Positions 24,039-32,954 of a DNA stretch of 64,000 bases are shown piece after piece. The stretch lies in contig NZ_JABWEB010000012.1 in NCBI RefSeq assembly GCF_013369485.1, positions 1-64,000 of the forward strand, written 5' to 3'. Each line of letters opens with the position of its first letter. Within the stretch, counting starts at the first letter, position 1. A program made the translations under genes and the position numbers. The DNA is from Massilia sp. BJB1822 (lineage in GTDB: Bacteria; Pseudomonadota; Gammaproteobacteria; Burkholderiales; Burkholderiaceae_D). The notes below the pieces were generated by a model, which was not told the origin of the DNA, searched no databases, and was given only the letters and a program-made list of their open reading frames with translations.

Positions 24039-25148
24039 ATGAAATCTCGTGCAGCTGTTGCATTCGGTCCTGGAAAACCATTGGAAATCGTGGAGATCGA
24101 TGTCGCGCCGCCGCGCAAAGGCGAAGTGCTCGTCAAAATCACGCACACCGGCGTTTGCCATACCGATGCCTTTACCTTGTCCGGCGATGATCCGGAAGGT
24201 CTGTTCCCTGTGGTGCTGGGCCATGAAGGCGCGGGCATCGTCGTCGAGGTGGGCGAGGGCGTGACCAGCGTCAAGCCGGGCGATCACGTGATCCCGCTGT
24301 ACACCGCCGAATGTGGCGAGTGCCTGTTCTGCAAGTCCGGCAAAACCAATCTGTGCGTGGCGGTACGCGCGACCCAGGGCAAGGGGCTGATGCCAGACGG
24401 CACCACGCGCTTCTCGTATAACGGCCAGCCGCTCTACCACTATATGGGCTGCTCCACCTTCAGCGAGTACACCGTGGTTGCCGAGGTGTCGCTGGCCAAG
24501 ATCAACCCGAGTTCCAATCCGGAGCACGTCTGTCTGCTGGGCTGTGGCGTGACCACCGGTATCGGCGCCGTTCACAACACGGCCAAGGTACAGGCGGGCG
24601 ACTCGGTGGCTGTTTTTGGCCTCGGCGGCATTGGTCTCGCCGTGGTTCAAGGCGCGCGCCAGGCCAAGGCGGGCCGCATCATTGCCATCGACACCAATCC
24701 GGCCAAATTCGAACTGGCCCGCCAGTTCGGCGCGACCGAGTGCATCAATCCCAATGACTTCGAGAAGCCGATTCATGAAGTGCTGATCGAAATGACCGGC
24801 TGGGGCGTGGACCATACCTTCGAGTGCATCGGCAACGTCAACGTCATGCGCTCGGCGCTGGAAGCGGCCCACCGTGGCTGGGGCCAGTCGATTGTCATCG
24901 GCGTCGCTGGCGCCGGCAAGGAAATCTCGACCCGTCCTTTCCAGTTGGTGACGGGGCGCGTCTGGAAAGGCTCGGCCTTCGGCGGCGTCAAGGGCCGCAG
25001 CCAACTACCCGGCATGGTGGAAGATGCGATGAAAGGCGACATCGATCTCGCCCCATTCGTTACCCATACCATGGGCCTCGATGACATCAACAAAGCCTTC
25101 GATCTGATGCACGAAGGTAAGTCGATCCGCACGGTCATCAACTATTGA
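24039..25148 (+). CDS. frmA: S-(hydroxymethyl)glutathione dehydrogenase (class III alcohol dehydrogenase)
   Basis: Oxidises the formaldehyde-glutathione adduct with NAD to S-formylglutathione; class III enzymes can also reduce S-nitrosoglutathione. The 369 residues carry catalytic zinc ligands Cys40 and His62 (with LGHEGAG), structural zinc ligands Cys92, Cys95, Cys98 and Cys106, and the NAD motif FGLGGIGLAVVQGA. A GGTAAAGGAAAC leader precedes the ATG. The usual partner frmB (S-formylglutathione hydrolase) is not downstream; the next gene is a sensor kinase. The hydrolase is presumably elsewhere. Confidence 0.95.
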   Translation: MKSRAAVAFGPGKPLEIVEIDVAPPRKGEVLVKITHTGVCHTDAFTLSGDDPEGLFPVVLGHEGAGIVVEVGEGVTSVKPGDHVIPLYTAECGECLFCKSGKTNLCVAVRATQGKGLMPDGTTRFSYNGQPLYHYMGCSTFSEYTVVAEVSLAKINPSSNPEHVCLLGCGVTTGIGAVHNTAKVQAGDSVAVFGLGGIGLAVVQGARQAKAGRIIAIDTNPAKFELARQFGATECINPNDFEKPIHEVLIEMTGWGVDHTFECIGNVNVMRSALEAAHRGWGQSIVIGVAGAGKEISTRPFQLVTGRVWKGSAFGGVKGRSQLPGMVEDAMKGDIDLAPFVTHTMGLDDINKAFDLMHEGKSIRTVINY

Positions 25149-25182
25149 TCCAAGCCTGAAATTCCCTGCATTGTGTGAGGGG

Positions 25183-25210
25183 GCCGTCAGCACAGTAGCA
25201 TGCTGACGGC
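25183..25210 (+). terminator. Hairpin after frmA
   Basis: GCCGTCAGCA / TGCTGACGGC, a perfect 10-base-pair stem with an 8-base loop, 34 bases after the frmA stop and before the sensor kinase. No T-tract, so possibly Rho-assisted. Confidence 0.6.
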
Positions 25211-25280
25211 ATGGCATATGTTGCCAAGAATGCAGTGAAACTTATGGTATAAACGGACTTTCTGATGATACGTTCTGGTC

Positions 25281-28200
25281 GTGCCAATATTCATTTGCAG
25301 GCTCAAAGGAGTGGTGGTTTTAGCTTGCTGTCTCGCTGCGCATGCCGCGCTGGCTGTCTCCCCCGATACACGTCTTTCTGATTATCACCACACCACCTGG
25401 ACTGTGCGCGAAGGTGCGCCAGGCAGTATCTGGGCCATGGCGCAGACCACCGATGGATGGTTATGGCTGGGCACCAATTTTGGTCTCTACCGTTTCGACG
25501 GCAGCCACTTTGAACGCTACGCGCCACCAGCAGGCGCGCGCTTGCTTGGGGATAGCATCCGCACCCTGCATGCGCTGGAAAATGGCGACCTCCTGATCGC
25601 CTATGAGTACGGCGGCATCAGCGTTCGCCGCCGCGACGGCACCCTCGCGCATCTGACAGGGGATAAACTCCGCTCCGATCTGCGCGGCATTAACCAGATC
25701 GCCAAAGATCAGGATGGCAGCTTATGGCTGGCGACGGCTACGCAGCTGCACCGTTATGCGAACGGGAAATTGCAGCGATATGGCCCGGAGCAGGGCTTTA
25801 CCGGATTAAGGTCGAGCACTATCGCCGTGGCCGGCGGTCAGGTGTGGGTATCGGATCTGTTCAATGTCTTTTTGTTGGACCGCAGCGCGAACCGGTTTCA
25901 GAAGATGGAAAAAGCCGGGCCAAATGGCAGGGGCGGCCTTCTCAGGTCGCCCGATGGCCAGCTATGGTTTGAGACCTATTATGGCAAGAGTGTGGTCCGG
26001 CTCCCCAATGCCATCAGCGGGCCAAGGCCGCGCTTCAGTAGCGCCGAAGAGTCGCACGGCGCGGGCATGTTTGACCGCCACGGCAATCTTTGGCAAGTCG
26101 GCCCCTTGCAAGGCCTGTCGATGGTTGCCCGCGCTCAGGCTCTGGACAGCATCGAACTGGAGCGCGACCTGACCGGCAAGCTAAACCAACCCTGGCAACT
26201 GTCTTCCATCTCCACGACCGGCCTGCTTGAAGACCGGAGCGGCAATATCTGGGTCAGCACTTTTGCCGGTCTGGAGCGTCTGCGCCCAAGCCGCCTGCAG
26301 GCCATACACGGCCCGCCAAGCCAGGAACCGTATTCCGCGGCCAACGATGCACCGGGTAACACCTGGGTTGCCTCACTTAATGCGCCGGGGCTATGGCGCC
26401 TGCCGGCTGATGGCGGGCAAGCTGTGCTGGAAAGCGAGGACTCTTACGCGGCTGTGACGACGGCCCGGGATGGTGCACTGCTGTTGGCCAGTAAGCGATT
26501 TCTGGAGCGCCGCGAAAATGGCAAGGTCCAGCGCATCGACTTTCCCGCTGGACCAGACGGTAAGCCGAGGGACTGGATCGCCACCCGCATCATCGATGAT
26601 GGGCACCGCGTATGGGTGCAGCTCAACACGCTGGGCTGGTTGGCCTGGATGGACGGGCGCTGGACGCCGGCAACTGAGCTCGGCATCGAACCCGGGGCCG
26701 CCGCCGTGGCTCTCGGCCGCAGCGGGCAATTGTGGATAGGCTATGGCGATGGACGGCTGGTGTTGTACGACAATGGACGCAAGCAATCCTATGCCAGCGA
26801 ATTGGGTACGATTGTTGGTTTGCTGGCTGGCGACGAGGTGATCGTCGGCGGCGAGCGTGGCCTTGCTGTATTGCAGAATGGCCAGTTTCTGTCCTTGAAG
26901 GCGAGGGATCCCGAGGTGCTGCGCTATGTCACCGGGATAGCCGTGACGTCCAATGGCGACCGCTGGTTCAATGGCGGCCGAGGGGTGGTCCATGTGCGTA
27001 ATGCGGACTGGCGCGCTGCGCTGGCTAATCCGGCATCGCTGCTGCGCTATGAGTTGATCGATGCGGCGGACGGCTACGTGGGCCAGACCGCGACCTTGTC
27101 GCGGCTGCCGAGCATTGCCGCCGGACCGCAAGGCAGCCTGCTTTTTATGACCTCGGCTGGCTTGCTGCGCTTGGCGGCCGAAGAATTCCAGGCGGTTCAT
27201 CCCGCTCCCTTCGTGGAGGTACTTCGGCTGCGCCACCATGCGCAGGATGAAGCAAACCGGCCTGGATTGACGCTGCCACCCGGTACGGACAACTTCAGCA
27301 TCGCCTATACGGCGCTTGAACTGGGGCGGGCGCAGCATGTGCGCTTTCAATATCAACTCCTTGGGGTCGATACGGACTGGCAGGACGCCGGCGAGCGGCG
27401 CATCGCCTATTACACGAATGTTGGGCATGGGAGCTATCGTTTCCGCGTGCGTGCCGCCGTCGATAACGGGCCGTGGAGCGACGGCGGCGCCGAGCTGGCA
27501 TTTACTGTGATGCCGACCTTGACGCAAACTCTCTGGTTCAGGGGCGCATGCGGATTGGCGCTGCTGATACTGCTGTCTTTGCTGTACCGCTACCGTTTGC
27601 GCGTCGTCACCCGCCGCCTGGAGGAGCGCCTGCTCGTGCGCACGAAGGAGCGCGAACGTATCGCCCGTGCCCTGCATGACACCATCATCCAGGGCATGCA
27701 GGCGATTATCCTGCGCGTTCATGCCATCGGACTGAGCCTGCCGCCCGATAGCAGGGCGCGCCGCGACATCGACCATACCCTGGAGCAGGCCGAAAGCACG
27801 CTGATTGAGGGGCGGGATGAAGTACGGGATCTACGCGACGACAAACCTGTGGAATTGGCCGCCGCATTGGAAGACATCGGGCGCCTGGCAGGAAGGACCT
27901 ACGGCCATGCGGCATTGCAGGTCAGTACCGAGGGCAAGAGCCGTCCACTGGCGGAGGGCGTGGCCTACGAGATTCTCGCCATCGCCCGTGAAGCGATCTA
28001 CAACGCAAGCAAACACGCTGAGGCGGACAGGCTGACAGCACAGCTTGTGTTCGGCGCGCGCCGGTTCACGCTGGTCGTCAGGGACAATGGCAGAGGCATC
28101 TCGCCCCAGATCTTGCAAGCTGGGGCAAAGGAAGGGCACTGGGGAATGGCGGGCATGCGGGAGCGGGCGCAGCGGTCGGGCGGTACGCTGGCCATCGAGA

Positions 28201-28295
28201 GCATCCCCGGTGGCGGCACCAGCGTGACCTTGCGCCTGCCCGCGCGCGATGCGTACAAGCGCCGTCCAAGGCCATGGCCCTGGCAAACCCTTTAG
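25281..28295 (+). CDS. Orphan propeller-type sensor histidine kinase
   Basis: About 1004 residues. A signal peptide (to about residue 26) leads into two beta-propeller halves made of two-component regulator repeats (SIWAMAQTTDGWLWLGTNFGLYRFDG is the first). A Y_Y_Y Ig-like domain follows (about 660-745), then one transmembrane helix near 755-770, a HisKA_3 dimerisation domain with IARALHDTIIQGMQA (phospho-His near 798) and a HATPase with DNGRGISP and GHWGMAGMRERA. The start is a GTG; a GTG 30 bases downstream beside AAAGGA is an alternative. Such kinases normally pair with a NarL/LuxR regulator, but none lies next to it. The ligand is probably periplasmic. The 3' end overlaps the convergent gene by 4 bases. 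Confidence 0.9.
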   Translation: MPIFICRLKGVVVLACCLAAHAALAVSPDTRLSDYHHTTWTVREGAPGSIWAMAQTTDGWLWLGTNFGLYRFDGSHFERYAPPAGARLLGDSIRTLHALENGDLLIAYEYGGISVRRRDGTLAHLTGDKLRSDLRGINQIAKDQDGSLWLATATQLHRYANGKLQRYGPEQGFTGLRSSTIAVAGGQVWVSDLFNVFLLDRSANRFQKMEKAGPNGRGGLLRSPDGQLWFETYYGKSVVRLPNAISGPRPRFSSAEESHGAGMFDRHGNLWQVGPLQGLSMVARAQALDSIELERDLTGKLNQPWQLSSISTTGLLEDRSGNIWVSTFAGLERLRPSRLQAIHGPPSQEPYSAANDAPGNTWVASLNAPGLWRLPADGGQAVLESEDSYAAVTTARDGALLLASKRFLERRENGKVQRIDFPAGPDGKPRDWIATRIIDDGHRVWVQLNTLGWLAWMDGRWTPATELGIEPGAAAVALGRSGQLWIGYGDGRLVLYDNGRKQSYASELGTIVGLLAGDEVIVGGERGLAVLQNGQFLSLKARDPEVLRYVTGIAVTSNGDRWFNGGRGVVHVRNADWRAALANPASLLRYELIDAADGYVGQTATLSRLPSIAAGPQGSLLFMTSAGLLRLAAEEFQAVHPAPFVEVLRLRHHAQDEANRPGLTLPPGTDNFSIAYTALELGRAQHVRFQYQLLGVDTDWQDAGERRIAYYTNVGHGSYRFRVRAAVDNGPWSDGGAELAFTVMPTLTQTLWFRGACGLALLILLSLLYRYRLRVVTRRLEERLLVRTKERERIARALHDTIIQGMQAIILRVHAIGLSLPPDSRARRDIDHTLEQAESTLIEGRDEVRDLRDDKPVELAAALEDIGRLAGRTYGHAALQVSTEGKSRPLAEGVAYEILAIAREAIYNASKHAEADRLTAQLVFGARRFTLVVRDNGRGISPQILQAGAKEGHWGMAGMRERAQRSGGTLAIESIPGGGTSVTLRLPARDAYKRRPRPWPWQTL

Positions 28296-29176
28296 TCCGC
28301 TGGCGCGTATTTACGCTCCAGCGTGTCATACCAGGCCTTGTTGACCAGGCGTTGCCGCTCTTCGAACGGCGCCACGAGCGACGAATCTTCCGCCAACTGG
28401 CCATCCTCGCGCAGCAGGCGCAGAGCTTTCTGCATTCCGTGCACGGCGCTCTGGAGAGTCGCATTGGCGTATAGCACAATGCTATAACCGAGCTGTTCGA
28501 ATTCCGCGCGGGATAAGGTGGGTGTCTTGCCGCCGATGACGATATTGACCAGCTGCGGCACTTTAAAGAGTTGGGGCAAGCGCTTGATGTCCTCCAGCGT
28601 TTCGGTTGCTTCGATGAAGAGAATGTCTGCGCCCGCTTCTATATAACGATGGCCGCGCTCAATCGCATCTTCAATGCCGTGCACGGCGCAGGCGTCGCTG
28701 CGGGCGATAATCTGCACATTGTCATCATCGCGCGCGTCCACTGCCGCGTGTAATTTGCCGATCATTTCGCTGGTCGAGATAACTGCTTTGCCGGCAAAGT
28801 GACCGCACTTCTTCGGCATGACCTGGTCTTCGAGCTGGATCGCATCGGCGCCGGCGCGCTCCAGCGCGCGGACCGTGTGGGCGACATTCAAGGCATTGCC
28901 GAAGCCGGTATCGGCGTCAACGATGAGCGGCAGGGTGGAGCTGTCTCGAACGCGCGCCGTATGCTCCGCCACTTCATGCAAGCCAATGAAGCCAAGATCA
29001 GGCAAGCCTAGCGACATGTTTGAAATGCCGGCGCCGGTCAAGTACAAGGCTTCAAATCCAAGGTCTTCAATGATGCGCGCGCTCAGCGCATTGAAAGCAC
29101 CGGCGACAAGTATGCCCTTGCGCTCCCGAACACTCTGGCGAAACGCGGCACGGCGGGTGGCTGAAATTTGGCTCAT
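28292..29176 (-). CDS. Isocitrate lyase/PEP mutase superfamily enzyme
   Basis: A 294-residue TIM-barrel enzyme of the PEP mutase/isocitrate lyase superfamily. Recognisable are GAFNALSARIIEDLGFEALYLTGAG, the Mg-binding DADTGFGNALNV and the flexible-loop motif EDQVMPKKCGHF, where KKCGH is typical of lyases such as methylisocitrate lyase or oxaloacetate decarboxylase rather than PEP mutase. A further active-site strand is IIARSDA. An AAAGGAAGTT site precedes the ATG. No prpC or prpD gene is near, so a 2-methylcitrate role is not supported; the substrate is left open. Confidence 0.87.
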   Translation of the reverse strand: MSQISATRRAAFRQSVRERKGILVAGAFNALSARIIEDLGFEALYLTGAGISNMSLGLPDLGFIGLHEVAEHTARVRDSSTLPLIVDADTGFGNALNVAHTVRALERAGADAIQLEDQVMPKKCGHFAGKAVISTSEMIGKLHAAVDARDDDNVQIIARSDACAVHGIEDAIERGHRYIEAGADILFIEATETLEDIKRLPQLFKVPQLVNIVIGGKTPTLSRAEFEQLGYSIVLYANATLQSAVHGMQKALRLLREDGQLAEDSSLVAPFEERQRLVNKAWYDTLERKYAPAD

Positions 29177-29375
29177 AACTTCCTTTCGTTAAAAGCAGTT
29201 CTTTCAGCAGTTTCCGTGCCAGAGCCTCTATTATCTAAATTGTCTTAATATTCAATGAGTTGAGTTCTTGCGCAACAGTAGGAAGAGAGAGGTGTGTTTC
29301 ACGGAGTGTTTCAATGTTTCGCAATGGTCTCATATGAAACGTCGGGCGGTAAGCATGCCGCTGCCGTTGCCTCAA

Positions 29376-30032
29376 TTAGTTTGACGTGATGTGCATCTTT
29401 TCGGCGCTCGAATCGCTTTGCGTCGTGCACTTGCCGATATTTCCTTCGCTCCCCTCGCAAAAGAATACGGAGGAACCTTTTTTCAAGGCGATGCCGTGAG
29501 AGGGGGAGAGGAAATAGACGCCACCTCTCCGATTGCTGATTTTATTCATCGCGGCAACAAACTCGGGCGAGGGCGGATGCTTGGTTCTTGACTCGATCCA
29601 TTTGAAAAATATTGCTTTGGTTTCTTGGGCGGGCACTTGACTCGCTTGCGCAAACCCAGGATGAAACATCAGCGCAGAATCTGCTTGTTCTGAAGAAAAC
29701 TCTCTGGAATCGCCTCCTAGGAATGCGATTGCGCATGCAGACGCGCACACGCCTTCAACGACAGTTTTGACATTCTTTTCTGAAATGAGTTTGCCGATAT
29801 TGAGGGCAGGAAAAAATGAGCCGCCGCCTGAATTTTTAAACACTATCGTCGAGACTGATTCATTTGCGAAAATCTTGGATAGATCGTCATAGACCAGGGA
29901 GTCGATTTTTCCACTTACTGTTATCACATGCGCATCGTAACGAACTTCCGCGTCAGCTGAATTTGCGAAAAATAAAAGAAACAGGAAAAATGTCGTGGCG
30001 ACGCTAATTTCGTGTCGATGAAAAATTTGCAT
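29376..30032 (-). CDS. Secreted ClpP/crotonase-like hypothetical protein
   Basis: About 218 residues from the chosen ATG (MQIFHRHEISVATTFFLFLLFFANSADA signal peptide); the frame stays open to 30098 with other possible starts. The mature part has a ClpP/crotonase-like pattern: SGKIDSLVYDDL, IVFKNSGGGSFFPALNIGKLI and VVEGVCASACAIAFLGGD, in which the Ser of ASACA sits where the nucleophile of periplasmic SppA/ClpP-like proteins (COG3904 type) lies. A His in ALMFHPGF could be its partner. It has visibly lower GC than its neighbours, which may point to transfer. Possible periplasmic protease; activity unproven. Confidence 0.7.
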   Translation of the reverse strand: MQIFHRHEISVATTFFLFLLFFANSADAEVRYDAHVITVSGKIDSLVYDDLSKIFANESVSTIVFKNSGGGSFFPALNIGKLISEKNVKTVVEGVCASACAIAFLGGDSREFSSEQADSALMFHPGFAQASQVPAQETKAIFFKWIESRTKHPPSPEFVAAMNKISNRRGGVYFLSPSHGIALKKGSSVFFCEGSEGNIGKCTTQSDSSAEKMHITSN

Positions 30033-30152
30033 AAGAAAAATCAATGATTGTACGGTAGTGAACATCAGCATTGTATGCGCTGACGTCGAAACAATCAAAA
30101 TGGCTTCTTCATGCTCTGATCGCGTCTCCCGACGAGCACTGAAGGTGGAAAC

Positions 30153-30617
30153 TTACTGCCGCGATATAGCAAAGCGAAGAGCGGTAATATTGTCGGTGCT
30201 CGAATATGCGTAAAATTGAATAGTGTCGCCGGTATTCAATTGGGCGAGTTCCGAACCATTGCACATTGCATATGCTCCGCTGGTTCCAATACTGAAGCAG
30301 AGTTCAATAGGCGTGCCGCCATTCAGTGAATAGTACAGTGCTAAAAAACTGCCATCCTGGTTGTTCTGCCCTCTCACATTGACGAGATAAATGCCTGCTT
30401 GGGGGATGTGCAATTGATTTGTGCCCACATAGGATTCAGTATCGAAAACGGTATTGGCATTCGTGAACACTACGTTGACCCTGCTGCCTGGGCTGTAGGA
30501 AGGCTTGGCTGGCGCAATTGCCGCACCGCTCGACGTACTAGTTTTTTGCGGAGGAGCAGCGAATGCAGATGCAAATGACATCGTAATTGCCATCATTGCC
30601 AATAGAGTGCGTTTCAT
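30153..30617 (-). CDS. Secreted C1q/TNF-like jelly-roll protein
   Basis: A 154-residue protein with a clear signal peptide, MKRTLLAMMAITMSFASAFA, then a Ser/Pro-rich linker and a beta-rich domain: VNVVFTNANTVFDTESYVG, LHIPQAGIYLVNVRGQ, GSFLALYYSLNGGTPI and LNTGDTIQFYAYSS. The alternation of IPxxGxYxxxxxx and GDxIxFxxxxS strands is what bacterial C1q/TNF-like jelly-roll domains show. AAAGGTG lies six bases before the ATG; an in-frame GTG 9 bases upstream is weaker. The role is unknown; surface or matrix trimers are typical of the fold. Confidence 0.72.
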   Translation of the reverse strand: MKRTLLAMMAITMSFASAFAAPPQKTSTSSGAAIAPAKPSYSPGSRVNVVFTNANTVFDTESYVGTNQLHIPQAGIYLVNVRGQNNQDGSFLALYYSLNGGTPIELCFSIGTSGAYAMCNGSELAQLNTGDTIQFYAYSSTDNITALRFAISRQ

Positions 30618-30697
30618 GATCGTCACCTTTTTTCTAAATAATTATGGGTTTTATTGACGTCCCGGAATTTCTGTCTGGGCTGCATATTAGCTGTATG

Positions 30698-30725
30698 AGT
30701 ATGGCACTTGGATTTAACTTGTCAA
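30698..30725 (-). promoter_or_regulatory. Candidate sigma-70 promoter for the C1q-like gene
   Basis: On the minus strand TTGACA (30720-30725), a 16-base spacer and CATACT (30698-30703), about 80 bases before the start. The -35 is perfect, the -10 weak. The rest of the 30618-30922 gap shows no gene I can support. Confidence 0.4.
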
Positions 30726-30922
30726 GTGAAAGTGACTTCCTGTTGCATTGCTGCTGGCTATGGGGCGACCAGTCCAGTTCCTGGTTTAACGCGCAGTAAT
30801 ATTTTAAGAAATCAAAAAACAATGTCCGTCCAGAAAATGATGGGGGGATATTGTTGCCGATGGCATATTGCGGACGAAACTGTGGTTAAATGCCAACTCT
30901 CTGCCATTGCCACCTTTTCTTC

Positions 30923-32902
30923 ATGTTTAAACGAATTCTGTCTGCACTAATCGGCAAGAAGTCCGACCATCTGATAGCTGGCACCAGCCAACACATTGAT
31001 GCGACCGGACTGCAATCTCCCCATCATGAACTGGTCACTGTGTACGATGCCTACGGACGTGAACTGAGGATCGCTCGCGGCGAATGGCGCGAAAAGGTCT
31101 TTCTACCCAATCTACGGCAGAAGTGGGACAACGCCCCGGAACTCTACAATCTGATTATCGTAGGCCTGAAAGATGGCTTTGCAGCTGATTTGGTGCAGGC
31201 GGCTGCGCGTCTCGTCGAGATCGACAGCGATCTGGAACGCAGCCATATTGCTCTGGGCATTGTGCAAATGGAGAATGGCCAGCTCGATCTCGCGGAAGCG
31301 ACGTTGCGTTCAGGGATGGCAAAAGCCGGTGAAACTGGATGTTTGCTAACCAACCTGGCCAAAGTATTCGCCGGGCGAGGCGAGCAGACGCTTGCCGATG
31401 AAACACTCTGGCGTGCGATTCAAGCCGATCCGAACCAAGACAATGGCATGCTTTGGTGGGCGTCCATACAGCGGGAACGAGCGGGAGAGCGCGGCTATCT
31501 AGAGGCGCTGCGCACGGTCGCAGCTCTGCCGGGCAGCTGGCGCGCGCAACTTTGGCTTGCGCGTCATCATTTGGAACACCAGGAAATCGACTTCGCACGC
31601 GCCTTGTACGCCGAGGTAATAGCTGGCGGAATGTTCGACGGCAGTGCCTTAATGATGATATCGGGCGACTTGGGGAACAACGGTCAAATTCCGCTAATTG
31701 TGGAACTAATTAGTCCTGTGTACAACGAGCGCCAACATGACCCAATGGCGGGGCTGAACTTGCTGCGCGCCTACGAGCAGCTCGGTCGGGCGGATGAAGG
31801 CGAAGTGTTGCTGGCGCGGCTGTACGCCCTGGGCGTCGCGACAATGAAGCAGCAACTTGACCAGTTCTCGCGAGCCTTCCAGGATATGCGCCAGCAAAGT
31901 GCGCAAGGTGTGTCCGTCGATCCCGACAGCCTAAAGATTGCCACGATAGCGCTAAGTCAACCTATCTGGCACTACGGTCTACGCAATGCAGACTGGCTCT
32001 TTGCGCAGAAGGAGGGCGAAAGTTCGGAGGTCGGCTTCTTCGCACTAAGCCATGTCAAAGACGGAGCGGAACGCGCCGAATCACAGTGGGAGGATGAGTT
32101 GGGACGCTTAACGCGCGCTATTCCGCTCTATCTCGCTGAAGCCACACACTACTGGAGCGACCATGCAGCGAGTTGCTATATCCAGGTCGTGGAAGGTGGT
32201 GGCCCTGTTGTATCGGGATGCGAGGCCGACGGCCATGCTTTTTTCGACACGCTGCCGCCGGCTATGAAGTACTTCGTAACCGGCGAGATCGGCTGTTCTG
32301 GTGAGGCCGATGAAGCCGAATGGCAGATTTCCTTGAGTCTTTGGAACTGCTCGACCAGGACAAAGCATGTCACCGAAAGCGGTAAAGCGGTTCAGTCAAT
32401 GCTGGGCGGGCTTGTACTTAATCTTGAGAAACGCCTACTTGCCCATATTGGACGAAAGCGTGAGCAGCCATTGGATTTGTTTTATCTTCGCCCAACGGCC
32501 GAGGTGATGCCGATTTATCTGGTGGAGCTGGGGCAAGCGTTCATGTTGACGCTGCTTGCGAACGGGTATATGTCCAAGTCATCAATCTGGGGGGAGCGAG
32601 CCATGCTCGACTGGCCGCTCACGATGGCTTTGCATTGGCCTACGGTGGAAGTGGCAAAGCTGATGTACATCTCTGGATTGGGCAAAGCCTTTGACTACAA
32701 ATCGGACGTGCTGACGGAGTACAAAGAGCGAACTCTGCAATTGTTGCTCGAATCGGAGCACACAAAAAGCCTTGCGTTCCGTTTGGCGCCGCTGGTCTGG
32801 ATGGCGTTTGGCATGCGTGAGGAGTTACAGGCTTACATTCAAAATTTACCTGCTGATTCAAGCGCGGGATTCAAGGCGTGGGTGCAGCGGGTCACCGACT
32901 GA
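30923..32902 (+). CDS. Large cytoplasmic TPR-repeat protein of unknown function
   Basis: 659 residues from the ATG giving MFKRILSALIGKKSDHL; the frame is open 33 bases further upstream, without a better ribosome site. The first third has TPR-like helical repeats (for example IDSDLERSHIALGIVQMENGQLDLAEATLRSGM and LLTNLAKVFAGRGEQTLADETLWRAIQADP). The rest, with WHYGLRNADWLFAQ and FDTLPPAMKYFVTGEI, I do not recognise. No signal peptide or membrane segment. It stands alone between a divergent secreted gene and a convergent gene, closed by a strong terminator. Confidence 0.82.
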   Translation: MFKRILSALIGKKSDHLIAGTSQHIDATGLQSPHHELVTVYDAYGRELRIARGEWREKVFLPNLRQKWDNAPELYNLIIVGLKDGFAADLVQAAARLVEIDSDLERSHIALGIVQMENGQLDLAEATLRSGMAKAGETGCLLTNLAKVFAGRGEQTLADETLWRAIQADPNQDNGMLWWASIQRERAGERGYLEALRTVAALPGSWRAQLWLARHHLEHQEIDFARALYAEVIAGGMFDGSALMMISGDLGNNGQIPLIVELISPVYNERQHDPMAGLNLLRAYEQLGRADEGEVLLARLYALGVATMKQQLDQFSRAFQDMRQQSAQGVSVDPDSLKIATIALSQPIWHYGLRNADWLFAQKEGESSEVGFFALSHVKDGAERAESQWEDELGRLTRAIPLYLAEATHYWSDHAASCYIQVVEGGGPVVSGCEADGHAFFDTLPPAMKYFVTGEIGCSGEADEAEWQISLSLWNCSTRTKHVTESGKAVQSMLGGLVLNLEKRLLAHIGRKREQPLDLFYLRPTAEVMPIYLVELGQAFMLTLLANGYMSKSSIWGERAMLDWPLTMALHWPTVEVAKLMYISGLGKAFDYKSDVLTEYKERTLQLLLESEHTKSLAFRLAPLVWMAFGMREELQAYIQNLPADSSAGFKAWVQRVTD

Positions 32903-32920
32903 TTGAGTGGGGGAAATAGA

Positions 32921-32950
32921 AAAATGGCTCCGCATCGGAGCCATTTTTCT
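32921..32950. terminator. Strong bidirectional intrinsic terminator
   Basis: A perfect 12-base-pair stem (AAAATGGCTCCG / CGGAGCCATTTT) with a CAT loop, A-rich on the left and T-rich on the right. It sits in the 52-base gap between convergent genes and can serve both. Confidence 0.9.
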
Positions 32951-32954
32951 TCGT

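Noticed and set aside
28292..29176. Methylisocitrate lyase PrpB of the methylcitrate cycle
   Set aside because: KKCGH is present, but no prpC, prpD or prpR gene is near; left as a superfamily call.
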